Shown here one piece after another: positions 10,406-23,048 of a DNA stretch of 64,000 nucleotides. Source of the DNA: Limanda limanda (taxonomy: Eukaryota > Chordata > Actinopteri > Pleuronectiformes > Pleuronectidae); contig NC_083648.1 of the NCBI RefSeq assembly GCF_963576545.1, forward strand, positions 27,781,873 through 27,845,872, in the 5' to 3' direction. Numbering within the stretch: position 1 is the first letter of the stretch; each line of letters starts with the position of its first letter. Position numbers and translations under genes: made by a program. The notes beneath the pieces are model-generated. The model was given only the letters and a program-made list of their open reading frames with translations. It ran no database searches and was not told where the DNA came from.

Positions 10406-11775
10406 TCGGAGAGACTTGCAAGTAGGCTCTACCCCCACTAAATGGGGTAGCGCGCATCGATCGGTACCATCCTTGAGCTTCTCCGACTTTCGGAAGGGTT
10501 AGGGTTAGGGTTAGGGATGAAAGCACATAGGAGAAAGAGATATTCTTGAATAACTTTTTTTGTGAAGGTCGGAGAGACTTGGAAAGTGGTTGCATCTGGA
10601 CTAATTTGGGTCCTGCGGATCGATTGGTACCATCCCCGAGCTTGTACGACCTTCGGAAGAGGTCGACCGACGAAATTCCCCCAAATCTGAGGAGATATTC
10701 TTGAATAACTTTTTTTGTGAAGGTCGGAGAGACTTGCAAGTAGGCTATACCCCCACTAAATGGGGTTGCGCGCATCGATCGGTACCATCCTTGAGCTTCT
10801 CCGACTTTCGGAAGGGATAGGGTTAGGGTTAGGGATGAAAGCACATAGGAGAAAGAGATATTCTTGAATAACTTTTTTTGTGAAGGTCGGAGAGACTTGG
10901 AAAGTGGTTGCATCTGGACTAATTTGGGTCCTGCGGATCGATTGGTACCATCCCCGAGCTTGTACGACCTTCGGAAGAGGTCGACCGACGAAATTCCCCC
11001 AAATCTGAGGAGATATTCTTGAATAACTTTTTTTGTGAAGGTCGGAGAGACTTGCAAGTAGGCTCTACCCCCACTAAATGGGGTTGCGCGCATCGATCGG
11101 TACCATCCTTGAGCTTCTCCGACTTTCGGAAGGGTTAGGGTTAGGGTTAGGGATGAAAGCACATAGGAGAAAGAGATATTCTTGAATAACTTTTTTTGTG
11201 AAGGTCGGAGAGACTTGCAAGTAGGCTCTACCCCCACTAAATGGGGTAGCGCGCATCGATCGGTACCATCCTTGAGCTTCTCCGACTTTCGGAAGGGTTA
11301 GGGTTAGGGTTAGGGATGAAAGCACATAGGAGAAAGAGATATTCTTGAATAACTTTTTTTGTGAAGGTCGGAGAGACTTGCAAGTAGGCTCTACCCCCAC
11401 TAAATGGGGTTGCGCGCATCGATCGGTACCATCCTTGAGCTTCTCCGACTTTCGGAAGGGTTAGGGTTAGGGTTAGGGATGAAAGCACATAGGAGAAAGA
11501 GATATTCTTGAATAACTTTTTTTGTGAAGGTCGGAGAGACTTGGAAAGTGGTTGCATCTGGACTAATTTGGGTCCTGCAGATCGATTGGTACCATCCCCG
11601 AGCTTGTACGACCTTCGGAAGAGGTCGACCGACGAAATTCCCCCAAATCTGAGGAGATATTCTTGAATAACTTTTTTTGTGAAGGTCGGAGAGACTTGCA
11701 AGTAGGCTCTACCCCCACTAAATGGGGTAGCGCGCATCGATCGGTACCATCCTTGAGCTTCTCCGACTTTCGGAA

Positions 11776-11790
11776 GGGTTAGGGTTAGGG
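11776..11790 (+). repeat. Contracted telomeric block, two TTAGGG
   Basis: GGG(TTAGGG)2 in the A1 at 11686. Confidence 0.95.
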
Positions 11791-12405
11791 ATGAAAGCAC
11801 ATAGGAGAAAGAGATATTCTTGAATAACTTTTTTTGTGAAGGTCGGAGAGACTTGGAAAGTGGTTGCATCTGGACTAATTTGGGTCCTGCGGATCGATTG
11901 GTACCATCCCCGAGCTTGTACGACCTTCGGAAGAGGTCGACCGACGAAATTCCCCCAAATCTGAGGAGATATTCTTGAATAACTTTTTTTGTGAAGGTCG
12001 GAGAGACTTGCAAGTAGGCTATACCCCCACTAAATGGGGTTGCGCGCATCGATCGGTACCATCCTTGAGCTTCTCCGACTTTCGGAAGGGATAGGGTTAG
12101 GGTTAGGGATGAAAGCACATAGGAGAAAGAGATATTCTTGAATAACTTTTTTTGTGAAGGTCGGAGAGACTTGGAAAGTGGTTGCATCTGGACTAATTTG
12201 GGTCCTGCGGATCGATTGGTACCATCCCCGAGCTTGTACGACCTTCGGAAGAGGTCGACCGACGAAATTCCCCCAAATCTGAGGAGATATTCTTGAATAA
12301 CTTTTTTTGTGAAGGTCGGAGAGACTTGCAAGTAGGCTCTACCCCCACTAAATGGGGTAGCGCGCATCGATCGGTACCATCCTTGAGCTTCTCCGACTTT
12401 CGGAA

Positions 12406-12432
12406 GGGTTAGGGTTAGGGTTAGGGTTAGGG
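12406..12432 (+). repeat. Expanded telomeric block, four TTAGGG
   Basis: GGG(TTAGGG)4 in a 169-bp A1 starting at 12316. Confidence 0.95.
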
Positions 12433-13120
12433 ATGAAAGCACATAGGAGAAAGAGATATTCTTGAATAACTTTTTTTGTGAAGGTCGGAGAGACTTGCAA
12501 GTAGGCTCTACCCCCACTAAATGGGGTAGCGCACATCGATCAGTACCATCCTTGAGCTTCTCCGACTTTCGGAAGGGTTAGGGTTAGGGTTAGGGATGAA
12601 AGCACATAGGAGAAAGAGATATTCTTGAATAACTTTTTTTGTGAAGGTCGGAGAGACTTGGAAAGTGGTTGCATCTGGACTAATTTGGGTCCTGCGGATC
12701 GATTGGTACCATCCCCGAGCTTGTACGACCTTCGAAAGAGGTCGACCGACGAAATTCCCCCAAATCTGAGGAGATATTCTTGAATAACTTTTTTTGTGAA
12801 GGTCGGAGAGACTTGCAAGTAGGCTATACCCCCACTAAATGGGGTTGCGCGCATCGATCGGTACCATCCTTGAGCTTCTCCGACTTTCGGAAGGGATAGG
12901 GTTAGGGTTAGGGATGAAAGCACATAGGAGAAAGAGATATTCTTGAATAACTTTTTTTGTGAAGGTCGGAGAGACTTGAAAAGTGGTTGCATCTGGACTA
13001 ATTTGGGTCCTGCGGATCGATTGGTACCATCCCCGAGCTTGTACGACCTTCGGAAGAGGTCGACCGACGAAATTCCCCCAAATCTGAGGAGATATTCTTG
13101 AATAACTTTTTTTGTGAAGG

Positions 13121-16100
13121 TCGGAGAGACTTGCAAGTAGGCTCTACCCCCACTAAATGGGGTAGCGCGCATCGATCGGTACCATCCTTGAGCTTCTCCG
13201 ACTTTCGGAAGGGTTAGGGTTAGGGTTAGGGATGAAAGCACATAGGAGAAAGAGATATTCTTGAATAACTTTTTTTGTGAAGGTCGGAGAGACTTGGAAA
13301 GTGGTTGCATCTGGACTAATTTGGGTCCTGCGGATCGATTGGTACCATCCCCGAGCTTGTACGACCTTCGGAAGAGGTCGACCGACGAAATTCCCCCAAA
13401 TCTGAGGAGATATTCTTGAATAACTTTTTTTGTGAAGGTCGGAGAGACTTGCAAGTAGGCTATACCCCCACTAAATGGGGTTGCGCGCATCGATCGGTAC
13501 CATCCTTGAGCTTCTCCGACTTTCGGAAGGGATAGGGTTAGGGTTAGGGATGAAAGCACATAGGAGAAAGAGATATTCTTGAATAACTTTTTTTGTGAAG
13601 GTCGGAGAGACTTGGAAAGTGGTTGCATCTGGACTAATTTGGGTCCTGCAGATCGATTGGTACCATCCCCGAGCTTGTACGACCTTCGGAAGAGGTCGAC
13701 CGACGAAATTCCCCCAAATCTGAGGAGATATTCTTGAATAACTTTTTTTGTGAAGGTCGGAGAGACTTGCAAGTAGGCTCTACCCCCACTAAATGGGGTT
13801 GCGCGCATCGATCGGTACCATCCTTGAGCTTCTCCGACTTTCGGAAGGGTTAGGGTTAGGGTTAGGGATGAAAGCACATAGGAGAAAGAGATATTCTTGA
13901 ATAACTTTTTTTGTGAAGGTCGGAGAGACTTGCAAGTAGGCTCTACCCCCACTAAATGGGGTAGCGCGCATCGATCGGTACCATCCTTGAGCTTCTCCGA
14001 CTTTCGGAAGGGTTAGGGTTAGGGTTAGGGATGAAAGCACATAGGAGAAAGAGATATTCTTGAATAACTTTTTTTGTGAAGGTCGGAGAGACTTGCAAGT
14101 AGGCTCTACCCCCACTAAATGGGGTTGCGCGCATCGATCGGTACCATCCTTGAGCTTCTCCGACTTTCGGAAGGGTTAGGGTTAGGGTTAGGGTTAGGGA
14201 TGAAAGCACATAGGAGAAAGAGATATTCTTGAATAACTTTTTTTGTGAAGGTCGGAGAGACTTGGAAAGTGGTTGCATCTGGACTAATTTGGGTCCTGCA
14301 GATCGATTGGTACCATCCCCGAGCTTGTACGACCTTCGGAAGAGGTCGACCGACGAAATTCCCCCAAATCTGAGGAGATATTCTTGAATAACTTTTTTTG
14401 TGAAGGTCGGAGAGACTTGCAAGTAGGCTCTACCCCCACTAAATGGGGTAGCGCACATCGATCGGTACCATCCTTGAGCTTCTCCGACTTTCGGAAGGGT
14501 TAGGGTTAGGGTTAGGGATGAAAGCACATAGGAGAAAGAGATATTCTTGAATAACTTTTTTTGTGAAGGTCGGAGAGACTTGCAAGTAGGCTCTACCCCC
14601 ACTAAATGGGGTAGCGCACATCGATCGGTACCATCCTTGAGCTTCTCCGACTTTCGGAAGGGTTAGGGTTAGGGTTAGGGATGAAAGCACATAGGAGAAA
14701 GAGATATTCTTGAATAACTTTTTTTGTGAAGGTCGGAGAGACTTGGAAAGTGGTTGCATCTGGACTAATTTGGGTCCTGCGGATCGATTGGTACCATCCC
14801 CGAGCTTGTACGACCTTCGGAAGAGGTCGACCGACGAAATTCCCCCAAATCTGAGGAGATATTCTTGAATAACTTTTTTTGTGAAGGTCGGAGAGACTTG
14901 CAAGTAGGCTATACCCCCACTAAATGGGGTTGCGCGCATCGATCGGTACCATCCTTGAGCTTCTCCGACTTTCGGAAGGGATAGGGTTAGGGTTAGGGAT
15001 GAAAGCACATAGGAGAAAGAGATATTCTTGAATAACTTTTTTTGTGAAGGTCGGAGAGACTTGCAAGTAGGCTCTACCCCCACTAAATGGGGTAGCGCGC
15101 ATCGATCGGTACCATCCTTGAGCTTCTCCGACTTTCGGAAGGGTTAGGGTTAGGGTTAGGGATGAAAGCACATAGGAGAAAGAGATATTCTTGAATAACT
15201 TTTTTTGTGAAGGTCGGAGAGACTTGCAAGTAGGCTCTACCCCCACTAAATGGGGTAGCGCACATCGATCAGTACCATCCTTGAGCTTCTCCGACTTTCG
15301 GAAGGGTTAGGGTTAGGGTTAGGGATGAAAGCACATAGGAGAAAGAGATATTCTTGAATAACTTTTTTTGTGAAGGTCGGAGAGACTTGGAAAGTGGTTG
15401 CATCTGGACTAATTTGGGTCCTGCGGATCGATTGGTACCATCCCCGAGCTTGTACGACCTTCGAAAGAGGTCGACCGACGAAATTCCCCCAAATCTGAGG
15501 AGATATTCTTGAATAACTTTTTTTGTGAAGGTCGGAGAGACTTGCAAGTAGGCTATACCCCCACTAAATGGGGTTGCGCGCATCGATCGGTACCATCCTT
15601 GAGCTTCTCCGACTTTCGGAAGGGATAGGGTTAGGGTTAGGGATGAAAGCACATAGGAGAAAGAGATATTCTTGAATAACTTTTTTTGTGAAGGTCGGAG
15701 AGCCTTGGAAAGTGGTTGCATCTGGACTAATTTGGGTCCTGCGGATCGATTGGTACCATCCCCGAGCTTGTACGACCTTCGGAAGAGGTCGACCGACGAA
15801 ATTCCCCCAAATCTGAGGAGATATTCTTGAATAACTTTTTTTGTGAAGGTCGGAGAGATTTGCAAGTAGGCTCTACCCCCACTAAATGGGGTAGCGCGCA
15901 TCGATCGGTACCATCCTTGAGCTTCTCCGACTTTCGGAAGGGTTAGGGTTAGGGTTAGGGATGAAAGCACATAGGAGAAAGAGATATTCTTGAATAACTT
16001 TTTTTGTGAAGGTCGGAGAGACTTGCAAGTAGGCTCTACCCCCACTAAATGGGGTAGCGCACATCGATCGGTACCATCCTTGAGCTTCTCCGACTTTCGG

Positions 16101-16648
16101 AAGGGTTAGGGTTAGGGTTAGGGATGAAAGCACATAGGAGAAAGAGATATTCTTGAATAACTTTTTTTGTGAAGGTCGGAGAGACTTGGAAAGTGGTTGC
16201 ATCTGGACTAATTTGGGTCCTGCGGATCGATTGGTACCATCCCCGAGCTTGTACGACCTTTGGAAGAGGTCGACCGACGAAATTCCCCCAAATCTGAGGA
16301 GATATTCTTGAATAACTTTTTTTGTGAAGGTCGGAGAGACTTGCAAGTAGGCTATACCCCCACTAAATGGGGTTGCGCGCATCGATCGGTACCATCCTTG
16401 AGCTTCTCCGACTTTCGGAAGGGATAGGGTTAGGGTTAGGGATGAAAGCACATAGGAGAAAGAGATATTCTTGAATAACTTTTTTTGTGAAGGTCGGAGA
16501 GACTTGAAAAGTGGTTGCATCTGGACTAATTTGGGTCCTGCGGATCGATTGGTACCATCCCCGAGCTTGTACGACCTTCGGAAGAGGTCGACCGACGAAA
16601 TTCCCCCAAATCTGAGGAGATATTCTTGAATAACTTTTTTTGTGAAGG
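13121..16648 (+). repeat. HOR-23 copy 3 lacking one B (3528 bp)
   Basis: Order: A1 B A2 Bp A3 A1 A3(4) Bp Ac Ac B A2 A1 Ad Bf A2 Bm A1m Ac Bt A2 B'. Length 3528 equals 3677 minus one B (155) plus one hexamer (6), so the copy is fully accounted for. The missing B lies between A2 at 14888 and A1 at 15051. Private changes: gagagcctt at 15695 and gagagattt at 15850. Confidence 0.82.
14173..14199 (+). repeat. Expanded telomeric block, four TTAGGG
   Basis: GGG(TTAGGG)4 in the A3 starting at 14083. Confidence 0.95.
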
Positions 16649-18564
16649 TCGGAGAGACTTGCAAGTAGGCTCTACCCCCACTAAATGGGGTAGCGCGCAT
16701 CGATCGGTACCATCCTTGAGCTTCTCCGACTTTCGGAAGGGTTAGGGTTAGGGTTAGGGATGAAAGCACATAGGAGAAAGAGATATTCTTGAATAACTTT
16801 TTTTGTGAAGGTCGGAGAGACTTGGAAAGTGGTTGCATCTGGACTAATTTGGGTCCTGCGGATCGATTGGTACCATCCCCGAGCTTGTACGACCTTCGGA
16901 AGAGGTCGACCGACGAAATTCCCCCAAATCTGAGGAGATATTCTTGAATAACTTTTTTTGTGAAGGTCGGAGAGACTTGCAAGTAGGCTATACCCCCACT
17001 AAATGGGGTTGCGCGCATCGATCGGTACCATCCTTGAGCTTCTCCGACTTTCGGAAGGGATAGGGTTAGGGTTAGGGATGAAAGCACATAGGAGAAAGAG
17101 ATATTCTTGAATAACTTTTTTTGTGAAGGTCGGAGAGACTTGCAAGTAGGCTCTACCCCCACTAAATGGGGTAGCGCACATCGATCGGTACCATCCTTGA
17201 GCTTCTCCGACTTTCGGAAGGGTTAGGGTTAGGGTTAGGGATGAAAGCACATAGGAGAAAGAGATATTCTTGAATAACTTTTTTTGTGAAGGTCGGAGAG
17301 ACTTGGAAAGTGGTTGCATCTGGACTAATTTGGGTCCTGCGGATCGATTGGTACCATCCCCGAGCTTGTACGACCTTTGGAAGAGGTCGACCGACGAAAT
17401 TCCCCCAAATCTGAGGAGATATTCTTGAATAACTTTTTTTGTGAAGGTCGGAGAGACTTGCAAGTAGGCTATACCCCCACTAAATGGGGTTGCGCGCATC
17501 GATCGGTACCATCCTTGAGCTTCTCCGACTTTCGGAAGGGATAGGGTTAGGGTTAGGGATGAAAGCACATAGGAGAAAGAGATATTCTTGAATAACTTTT
17601 TTTGTGAAGGTCGGAGAGACTTGAAAAGTGGTTGCATCTGGACTAATTTGGGTCCTGCGGATCGATTGGTACCATCCCCGAGCTTGTACGACCTTCGGAA
17701 GAGGTCGACCGACGAAATTCCCCCAAATCTGAGGAGATATTCTTGAATAACTTTTTTTGTGAAGGTCGGAGAGACTTGCAAGTAGGCTCTACCCCCACTA
17801 AATGGGGTAGCGCGCATCGATCGGTACCATCCTTGAGCTTCTCCGACTTTCGGAAGGGATAGGGTTAGGGTTAGGGATGAAAGCACATAGGAGAAAGAGA
17901 TATTCTTGAATAACTTTTTTTGTGAAGGTCGGAGAGACTTGCAAGTAGGCTCTACCCCCACTAAATGGGGTAGCGCACATCGATCGGTACCATCCTTGAG
18001 CTTCTCCGACTTTCGGAAGGGTTAGGGTTAGGGTTAGGGATGAAAGCACATAGGAGAAAGAGATATTCTTGAATAACTTTTTTTGTGAAGGTCGGAGAGA
18101 CTTGGAAAGTGGTTGCATCTGGACTAATTTGGGTCCTGCGGATCGATTGGTACCATCCCCGAGCTTGTACGACCTTTGGAAGAGGTCGACCGACGAAATT
18201 CCCCCAAATCTGAGGAGATATTCTTGAATAACTTTTTTTGTGAAGGTCGGAGAGACTTGCAAGTAGGCTATACCCCCACTAAATGGGGTTGCGCGCATCG
18301 ATCGGTACCATCCTTGAGCTTCTCCGACTTTCGGAAGGGATAGGGTTAGGGTTAGGGATGAAAGCACATAGGAGAAAGAGATATTCTTGAATAACTTTTT
18401 TTGTGAAGGTCGGAGAGACTTGAAAAGTGGTTGCATCTGGACTAATTTGGGTCCTGCGGATCGATTGGTACCATCCCCGAGCTTGTACGACCTTCGGAAG
18501 AGGTCGACCGACGAAATTCCCCCAAATCTGAGGAGATATTCTTGAATAACTTTTTTTGTGAAGG
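16649..18564 (+). repeat. Local amplification of the Ac-Bt-A2-B' tetramer (12 monomers)
   Basis: Order: A1 B A2 Ac Bt A2 B' A1/A2-hybrid Ac Bt A2 B'. Together with the end of the preceding block, the tetramer Ac-Bt-A2-B' occurs at 16013, 17130 and 17929, spaced 1117 and 799 bp. Bt (c86t in B) is found nowhere else in the window, so these three are recent copies of one event. Confidence 0.83.
17766..17928 (+). repeat. A1/A2 hybrid monomer
   Basis: Left part is A1 (c24, a44), right part is A2 (ATAGGG at offset 94). The switch lies between offsets 44 and 94. Gene conversion or crossover between A subtypes is the simplest cause; an independent t94a change is possible. Confidence 0.75.
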
Positions 18565-21287
18565 TCGGAGAGACTTGCAAGTAGGCTCTACCCCCACTAA
18601 ATGGGGTAGCGCGCATCGATCGGTACCATCCTTGAGCTTCTCCGACTTTCGGAAGGGTTAGGGTTAGGGTTAGGGATGAAAGCACATAGGAGAAAGAGAT
18701 ATTCTTGAATAACTTTTTTTGTGAAGGTCGGAGAGACTTGGAAAGTGGTTGCATCTGGACTAATTTGGGTCCTGCGGATCGATTGGTACCATCCCCGAGC
18801 TTGTACGACCTTCGGAAGAGGTCGACCGACGAAATTCCCCCAAATCTGAGGAGATATTCTTGAATAACTTTTTTTGTGAAGGTCGGAGAGACTTGCAAGT
18901 AGGCTATACCCCCACTAAATGGGGTTGCGCGCATCGATCGGTACCATCCTTGAGCTTCTCCGACTTTCGGAAGGGATAGGGTTAGGGTTAGGGATGAAAG
19001 CACATAGGAGAAAGAGATATTCTTGAATAACTTTTTTTGTGAAGGTCGGAGAGACTTGGAAAGTGGTTGCATCTGGACTAATTTGGGTCCTGCGGATCGA
19101 TTGGTACCATCCCCGAGCTTGTACGACCTTCGGAAGAGGTCGACCGACGAAATTCCCCCAAATCTGAGGAGATATTCTTGAATAACTTTTTTTGTGAAGG
19201 TCGGAGAGACTTGCAAGTAGGCTCTACCCCCACTAAATGGGGTTGCGCGCATCGATCGGTACCATCCTTGAGCTTCTCCGACTTTCGGAAGGGTTAGGGT
19301 TAGGGTTAGGGATGAAAGCACATAGGAGAAAGAGATATTCTTGAATAACTTTTTTTGTGAAGGTCGGAGAGACTTGCAAGTAGGCTCTACCCCCACTAAA
19401 TGGGGTAGCGCGCATCGATCGGTACCATCCTTGAGCTTCTCCGACTTTCGGAAGGGTTAGGGTTAGGGTTAGGGATGAAAGCACATAGGAGAAAGAGATA
19501 TTCTTGAATAACTTTTTTTGTGAAGGTCGGAGAGACTTGCAAGTAGGCTCTACCCCCACTAAATGGGGTTGCGCGCATCGATCGGTACCATCCTTGAGCT
19601 TCTCCGACTTTCGGAAGGGTTAGGGTTAGGGTTAGGGATGAAAGCACATAGGAGAAAGAGATATTCTTGAATAACTTTTTTTGTGAAGGTCGGAGAGACT
19701 TGGAAAGTGGTTGCATCTGGACTAATTTGGGTCCTGCGGATCGATTGGTACCATCCCCGAGCTTGTACGACCTTCGGAAGAGGTCGACCGACGAAATTCC
19801 CCCAAATCTGAGGAGATATTCTTGAATAACTTTTTTTGTGAAGGTCGGAGAGACTTGCAAGTAGGCTCTACCCCCACTAAATGGGGTAGCGCACATCGAT
19901 CGGTACCATCCTTGAGCTTCTCCGACTTTCGGAAGGGTTAGGGTTAGGGTTAGGGATGAAAGCACATAGGAGAAAGAGATATTCTTGAATAACTTTTTTT
20001 GTGAAGGTCGGAGAGACTTGCAAGTAGGCTCTACCCCCACTAAATGGGGTAGCGCACATCGATCGGTACCATCCTTGAGCTTCTCCGACTTTCGGAAGGG
20101 TTAGGGTTAGGGTTAGGGATGAAAGCACATAGGAGAAAGAGATATTCTTGAATAACTTTTTTTGTGAAGGTCGGAGAGACTTGGAAAGTGGTTGCATCTG
20201 GAATAATTTGGGTCCTGCGGATCGATTGGTACCATCCCCGAGCTTGTACGACCTTCGGAAGAGGTCGACCGACGAAATTCCCCCAAATCTGAGGAGATAT
20301 TCTTGAATAACTTTTTTTGTGAAGGTCGGAGAGACTTGCAAGTAGGCTATACCCCCACTAAATGGGGTTGCGCGCATCGATCGGTACCATCCTTGAGCTT
20401 CTCCGACTTTCGGAAGGGATAGGGTTAGGGTTAGGGATGAAAGCACATAGGAGAAAGAGATATTCTTGAATAACTTTTTTTGTGAAGGTCGGAGAGACTT
20501 GCAAGTAGGCTCTACCCCCACTAAATGGGGTAGCGCGCATCGATCGGTACCATCCTTGAGCTTCTCCGACTTTCGGAAGGGTTAGGGTTAGGGTTAGGGA
20601 TGAAAGCACATAGGAGAAAGAGATATTCTTGAATAACTTTTTTTGTGAAGGTCGGAGAGACTTGCAAGTAGGCTCTACCCCCACTAAATGGGGTAGCGCG
20701 CATCGATCGGTACCATCCTTGAGCTTCTCCGACTTTCGGAAGGGTTAGGGTTAGGGTTAGGGATGAAAGCACATAGGAGAAAGAGATATTCTTGAATAAC
20801 TTTTTTTGTGAAGGTCGGAGAGACTTGGAAAGTGGTTGCATCTGGACTAATTTGGGTCCTGCGGATCGATTGGTACCATCCCCGAGCTTGTACGACCTTC
20901 GAAAGAGGTCGACCGACGAAATTCCCCCAAATCTGAGGAGATATTCTTGAATAACTTTTTTTGTGAAGGTCGGAGAGACTTGCAAGTAGGCTATACCCCC
21001 ACTAAATGGGGTTGCGCGCATCGATCGGTACCATCCTTGAGCTTCTCCGACTTTCGGAAGGGATAGGGTTAGGGTTAGGGATGAAAGCACATAGGAGAAA
21101 GAGATATTCTTGAATAACTTTTTTTGTGAAGGTCGGAGAGACTTGGAAAGTGGTTGCATCTGGACTATATTGGGTCCTGCGGATCGATTGGTACCATCCC
21201 CGAGCTTGTACGACCTTCGGAAGAGGTCGACCGACGAAATTCCCCCAAATCTGAGGAGATATTCTTGAATAACTTTTTTTGTGAAGG
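18565..21287 (+). repeat. HOR-23 copy 4, partial (17 monomers, 2723 bp)
   Basis: Order: A1 B A2 B A3 A1 A3 B Ac Ac Bm A2 A1 A1 Bf A2 Bm. It follows HOR-23, lacks the same B after A2 as copy 3, and has A1 where Ad is expected (20652). Private changes: ggaataatt at 20171 and ggactatatt at 21133. Confidence 0.8.
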
Positions 21288-23048
21288 TCGGAGAGACTTG
21301 CAAGTAGGCTCTACCCCCACTAAATGGGGTTGCGCGCATCGATCGGTACCATCCTTGAGCTTCTCCGACTTTCGGAAGGGTTAGGGTTAGGGTTAGGGAT
21401 GAAAGCACATAGGAGAAAGAGATATTCTTGAATAACTTTTTTTGTGAAGGTCGGAGAGACTTGCAAGTAGGCTCTACCCCCACTAAATGGGGTAGCGCGC
21501 ATCGATCGGTACCATCCTTGAGCTTCTCCGACTTTCGGAAGGGTTAGGGTTAGGGTTAGGGATGAAAGCACATAGGAGAAAGAGATATTCTTGAATAACT
21601 TTTTTTGTGAAGGTCGGAGAGACTTGGAAAGTGGTTGCATCTGGACTAATTTGGGTCCTGCGGATCGATTGGTACCATCCCCGAGCTTGTACGACCTTCG
21701 GAAGAGGTCGACCGACGAAATTCCCCCAAATCTGAGGAGATATTCTTGAATAACTTTTTTTGTGAAGGTCGGAGAGACTTGCAAGTAGGCTCTACCCCCA
21801 CTAAATGGGGTAGCGCGCATCGATCGGTACCATCCTTGAGCTTCTCCGACTTTCGGAAGGGTTAGGGTTAGGGTTAGGGATGAAAGCACATAGGAGAAAG
21901 AGATATTCTTGAATAACTTTTTTTGTGAAGGTCGGAGAGACTTGCAAGTAGGCTCTACCCCCACTAAATGGGGTAGCGCACATCGATCGGTACCATCCTT
22001 GAGCTTCTCCGACTTTCGGAAGGGTTAGGGTTAGGGTTAGGGATGAAAGCACATAGGAGAAAGAGATATTCTTGAATAACTTTTTTTGTGAAGGTCGGAG
22101 AGACTTGGAAAGTGGTTGCATCTGGACTAATTTGGGTCCTGCGGATCGATTGGTACCATCCCCGAGCTTGTACGACCTTCGGAAGAGGTCGACCGACGAA
22201 ATTCCCCCAAATCTGAGGAGATATTCTTGAATAACTTTTTTTGTGAAGGTCGGAGAGACTTGCAAGTAGGCTATACCCCCACTAAATGGGGTTGCGCGCA
22301 TCGATCGGTACCATCCTTGAGCTTCTCCGACTTTCGGAAGGGATAGGGTTAGGGTTAGGGATGAAAGCACATAGGAGAAAGAGATATTCTTGAATAACTT
22401 TTTTTGTGAAGGTCGGAGAGACTTGGAAAGTGGTTGCATCTGGACTAATTTGGGTCCTGCGGATCGATTGGTACCATCCCCGAGCTTGTACGACCTTCGG
22501 AAGAGGTCGACCGACGAAATTCCCCCAAATCTGAGGAGATATTCTTGAATAACTTTTTTTGTGAAGGTCGGAGAGACTTGCAAGTAGGCTTTACCCCCAC
22601 TAAATGGGGTAGCGCGCATCGATCGGTACCATCCTTGAGCTTCTCCGACTTTCGGAAGGGTTAGGGTTAGGGTTAGGGATGAAAGCACATAGGAGAAAGA
22701 GATATTCTTGAATAACTTTTTTTGTGAAGGTCGGAGAGACTTGCAAGTAGGCTCTACCCCCACTAAATGGGGTAGCGCACATCGATCAGTACCATCCTTG
22801 AGCTTCTCCGACTTTCGGAAGGGTTAGGGTTAGGGTTAGGGATGAAAGCACATAGGAGAAAGAGATATTCTTGAATAACTTTTTTTGTGAAGGTCGGAGA
22901 GACTTGGAAAGTGGTTGCATCTGGACTAATTTGGGTCCTGCGGATCGATTGGTACCATCCCCGAGCTTGTACGACCTTCGAAAGAGGTCGACCGACGAAA
23001 TTCCCCCAAATCTGAGGAGATATTCTTGAATAACTTTTTTTGTGAAGG
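21288..23048 (+). repeat. HOR block, 11 monomers
   Basis: Order: A3 A1 B A1 Ac B A2 B A1m Ad Bf. The A1 at 22568 has ctttacc instead of ctctacc, weakening the left hairpin arm; the same change recurs at 29151. The Ad-Bf pair (22731/22894) is the last with plain Bf before the Bx form takes over. Confidence 0.8.

Larger units (their letters stand above)
10406..13120 (+). repeat. HOR-23-derived block, 17 monomers (2715 bp)
   Basis: Order: A1 B A2 B A3 A1 A3 Bp A1(2) B A2 B A1(4) Ad Bf A2 B'. It keeps the beginning and end of HOR-23 but has A1(2) in place of the Ac pair and lacks an internal A1-Ac-B-A2 stretch. It contains one contracted (11686) and one expanded (12316) telomeric block whose length changes cancel. 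Confidence 0.78.

Noticed and set aside
21154..21384. Plus-strand open frame of 76 codons
   Set aside because: It exists only because private changes in the B at 21133 remove a stop; its sequence is ordinary B-A3 satellite.
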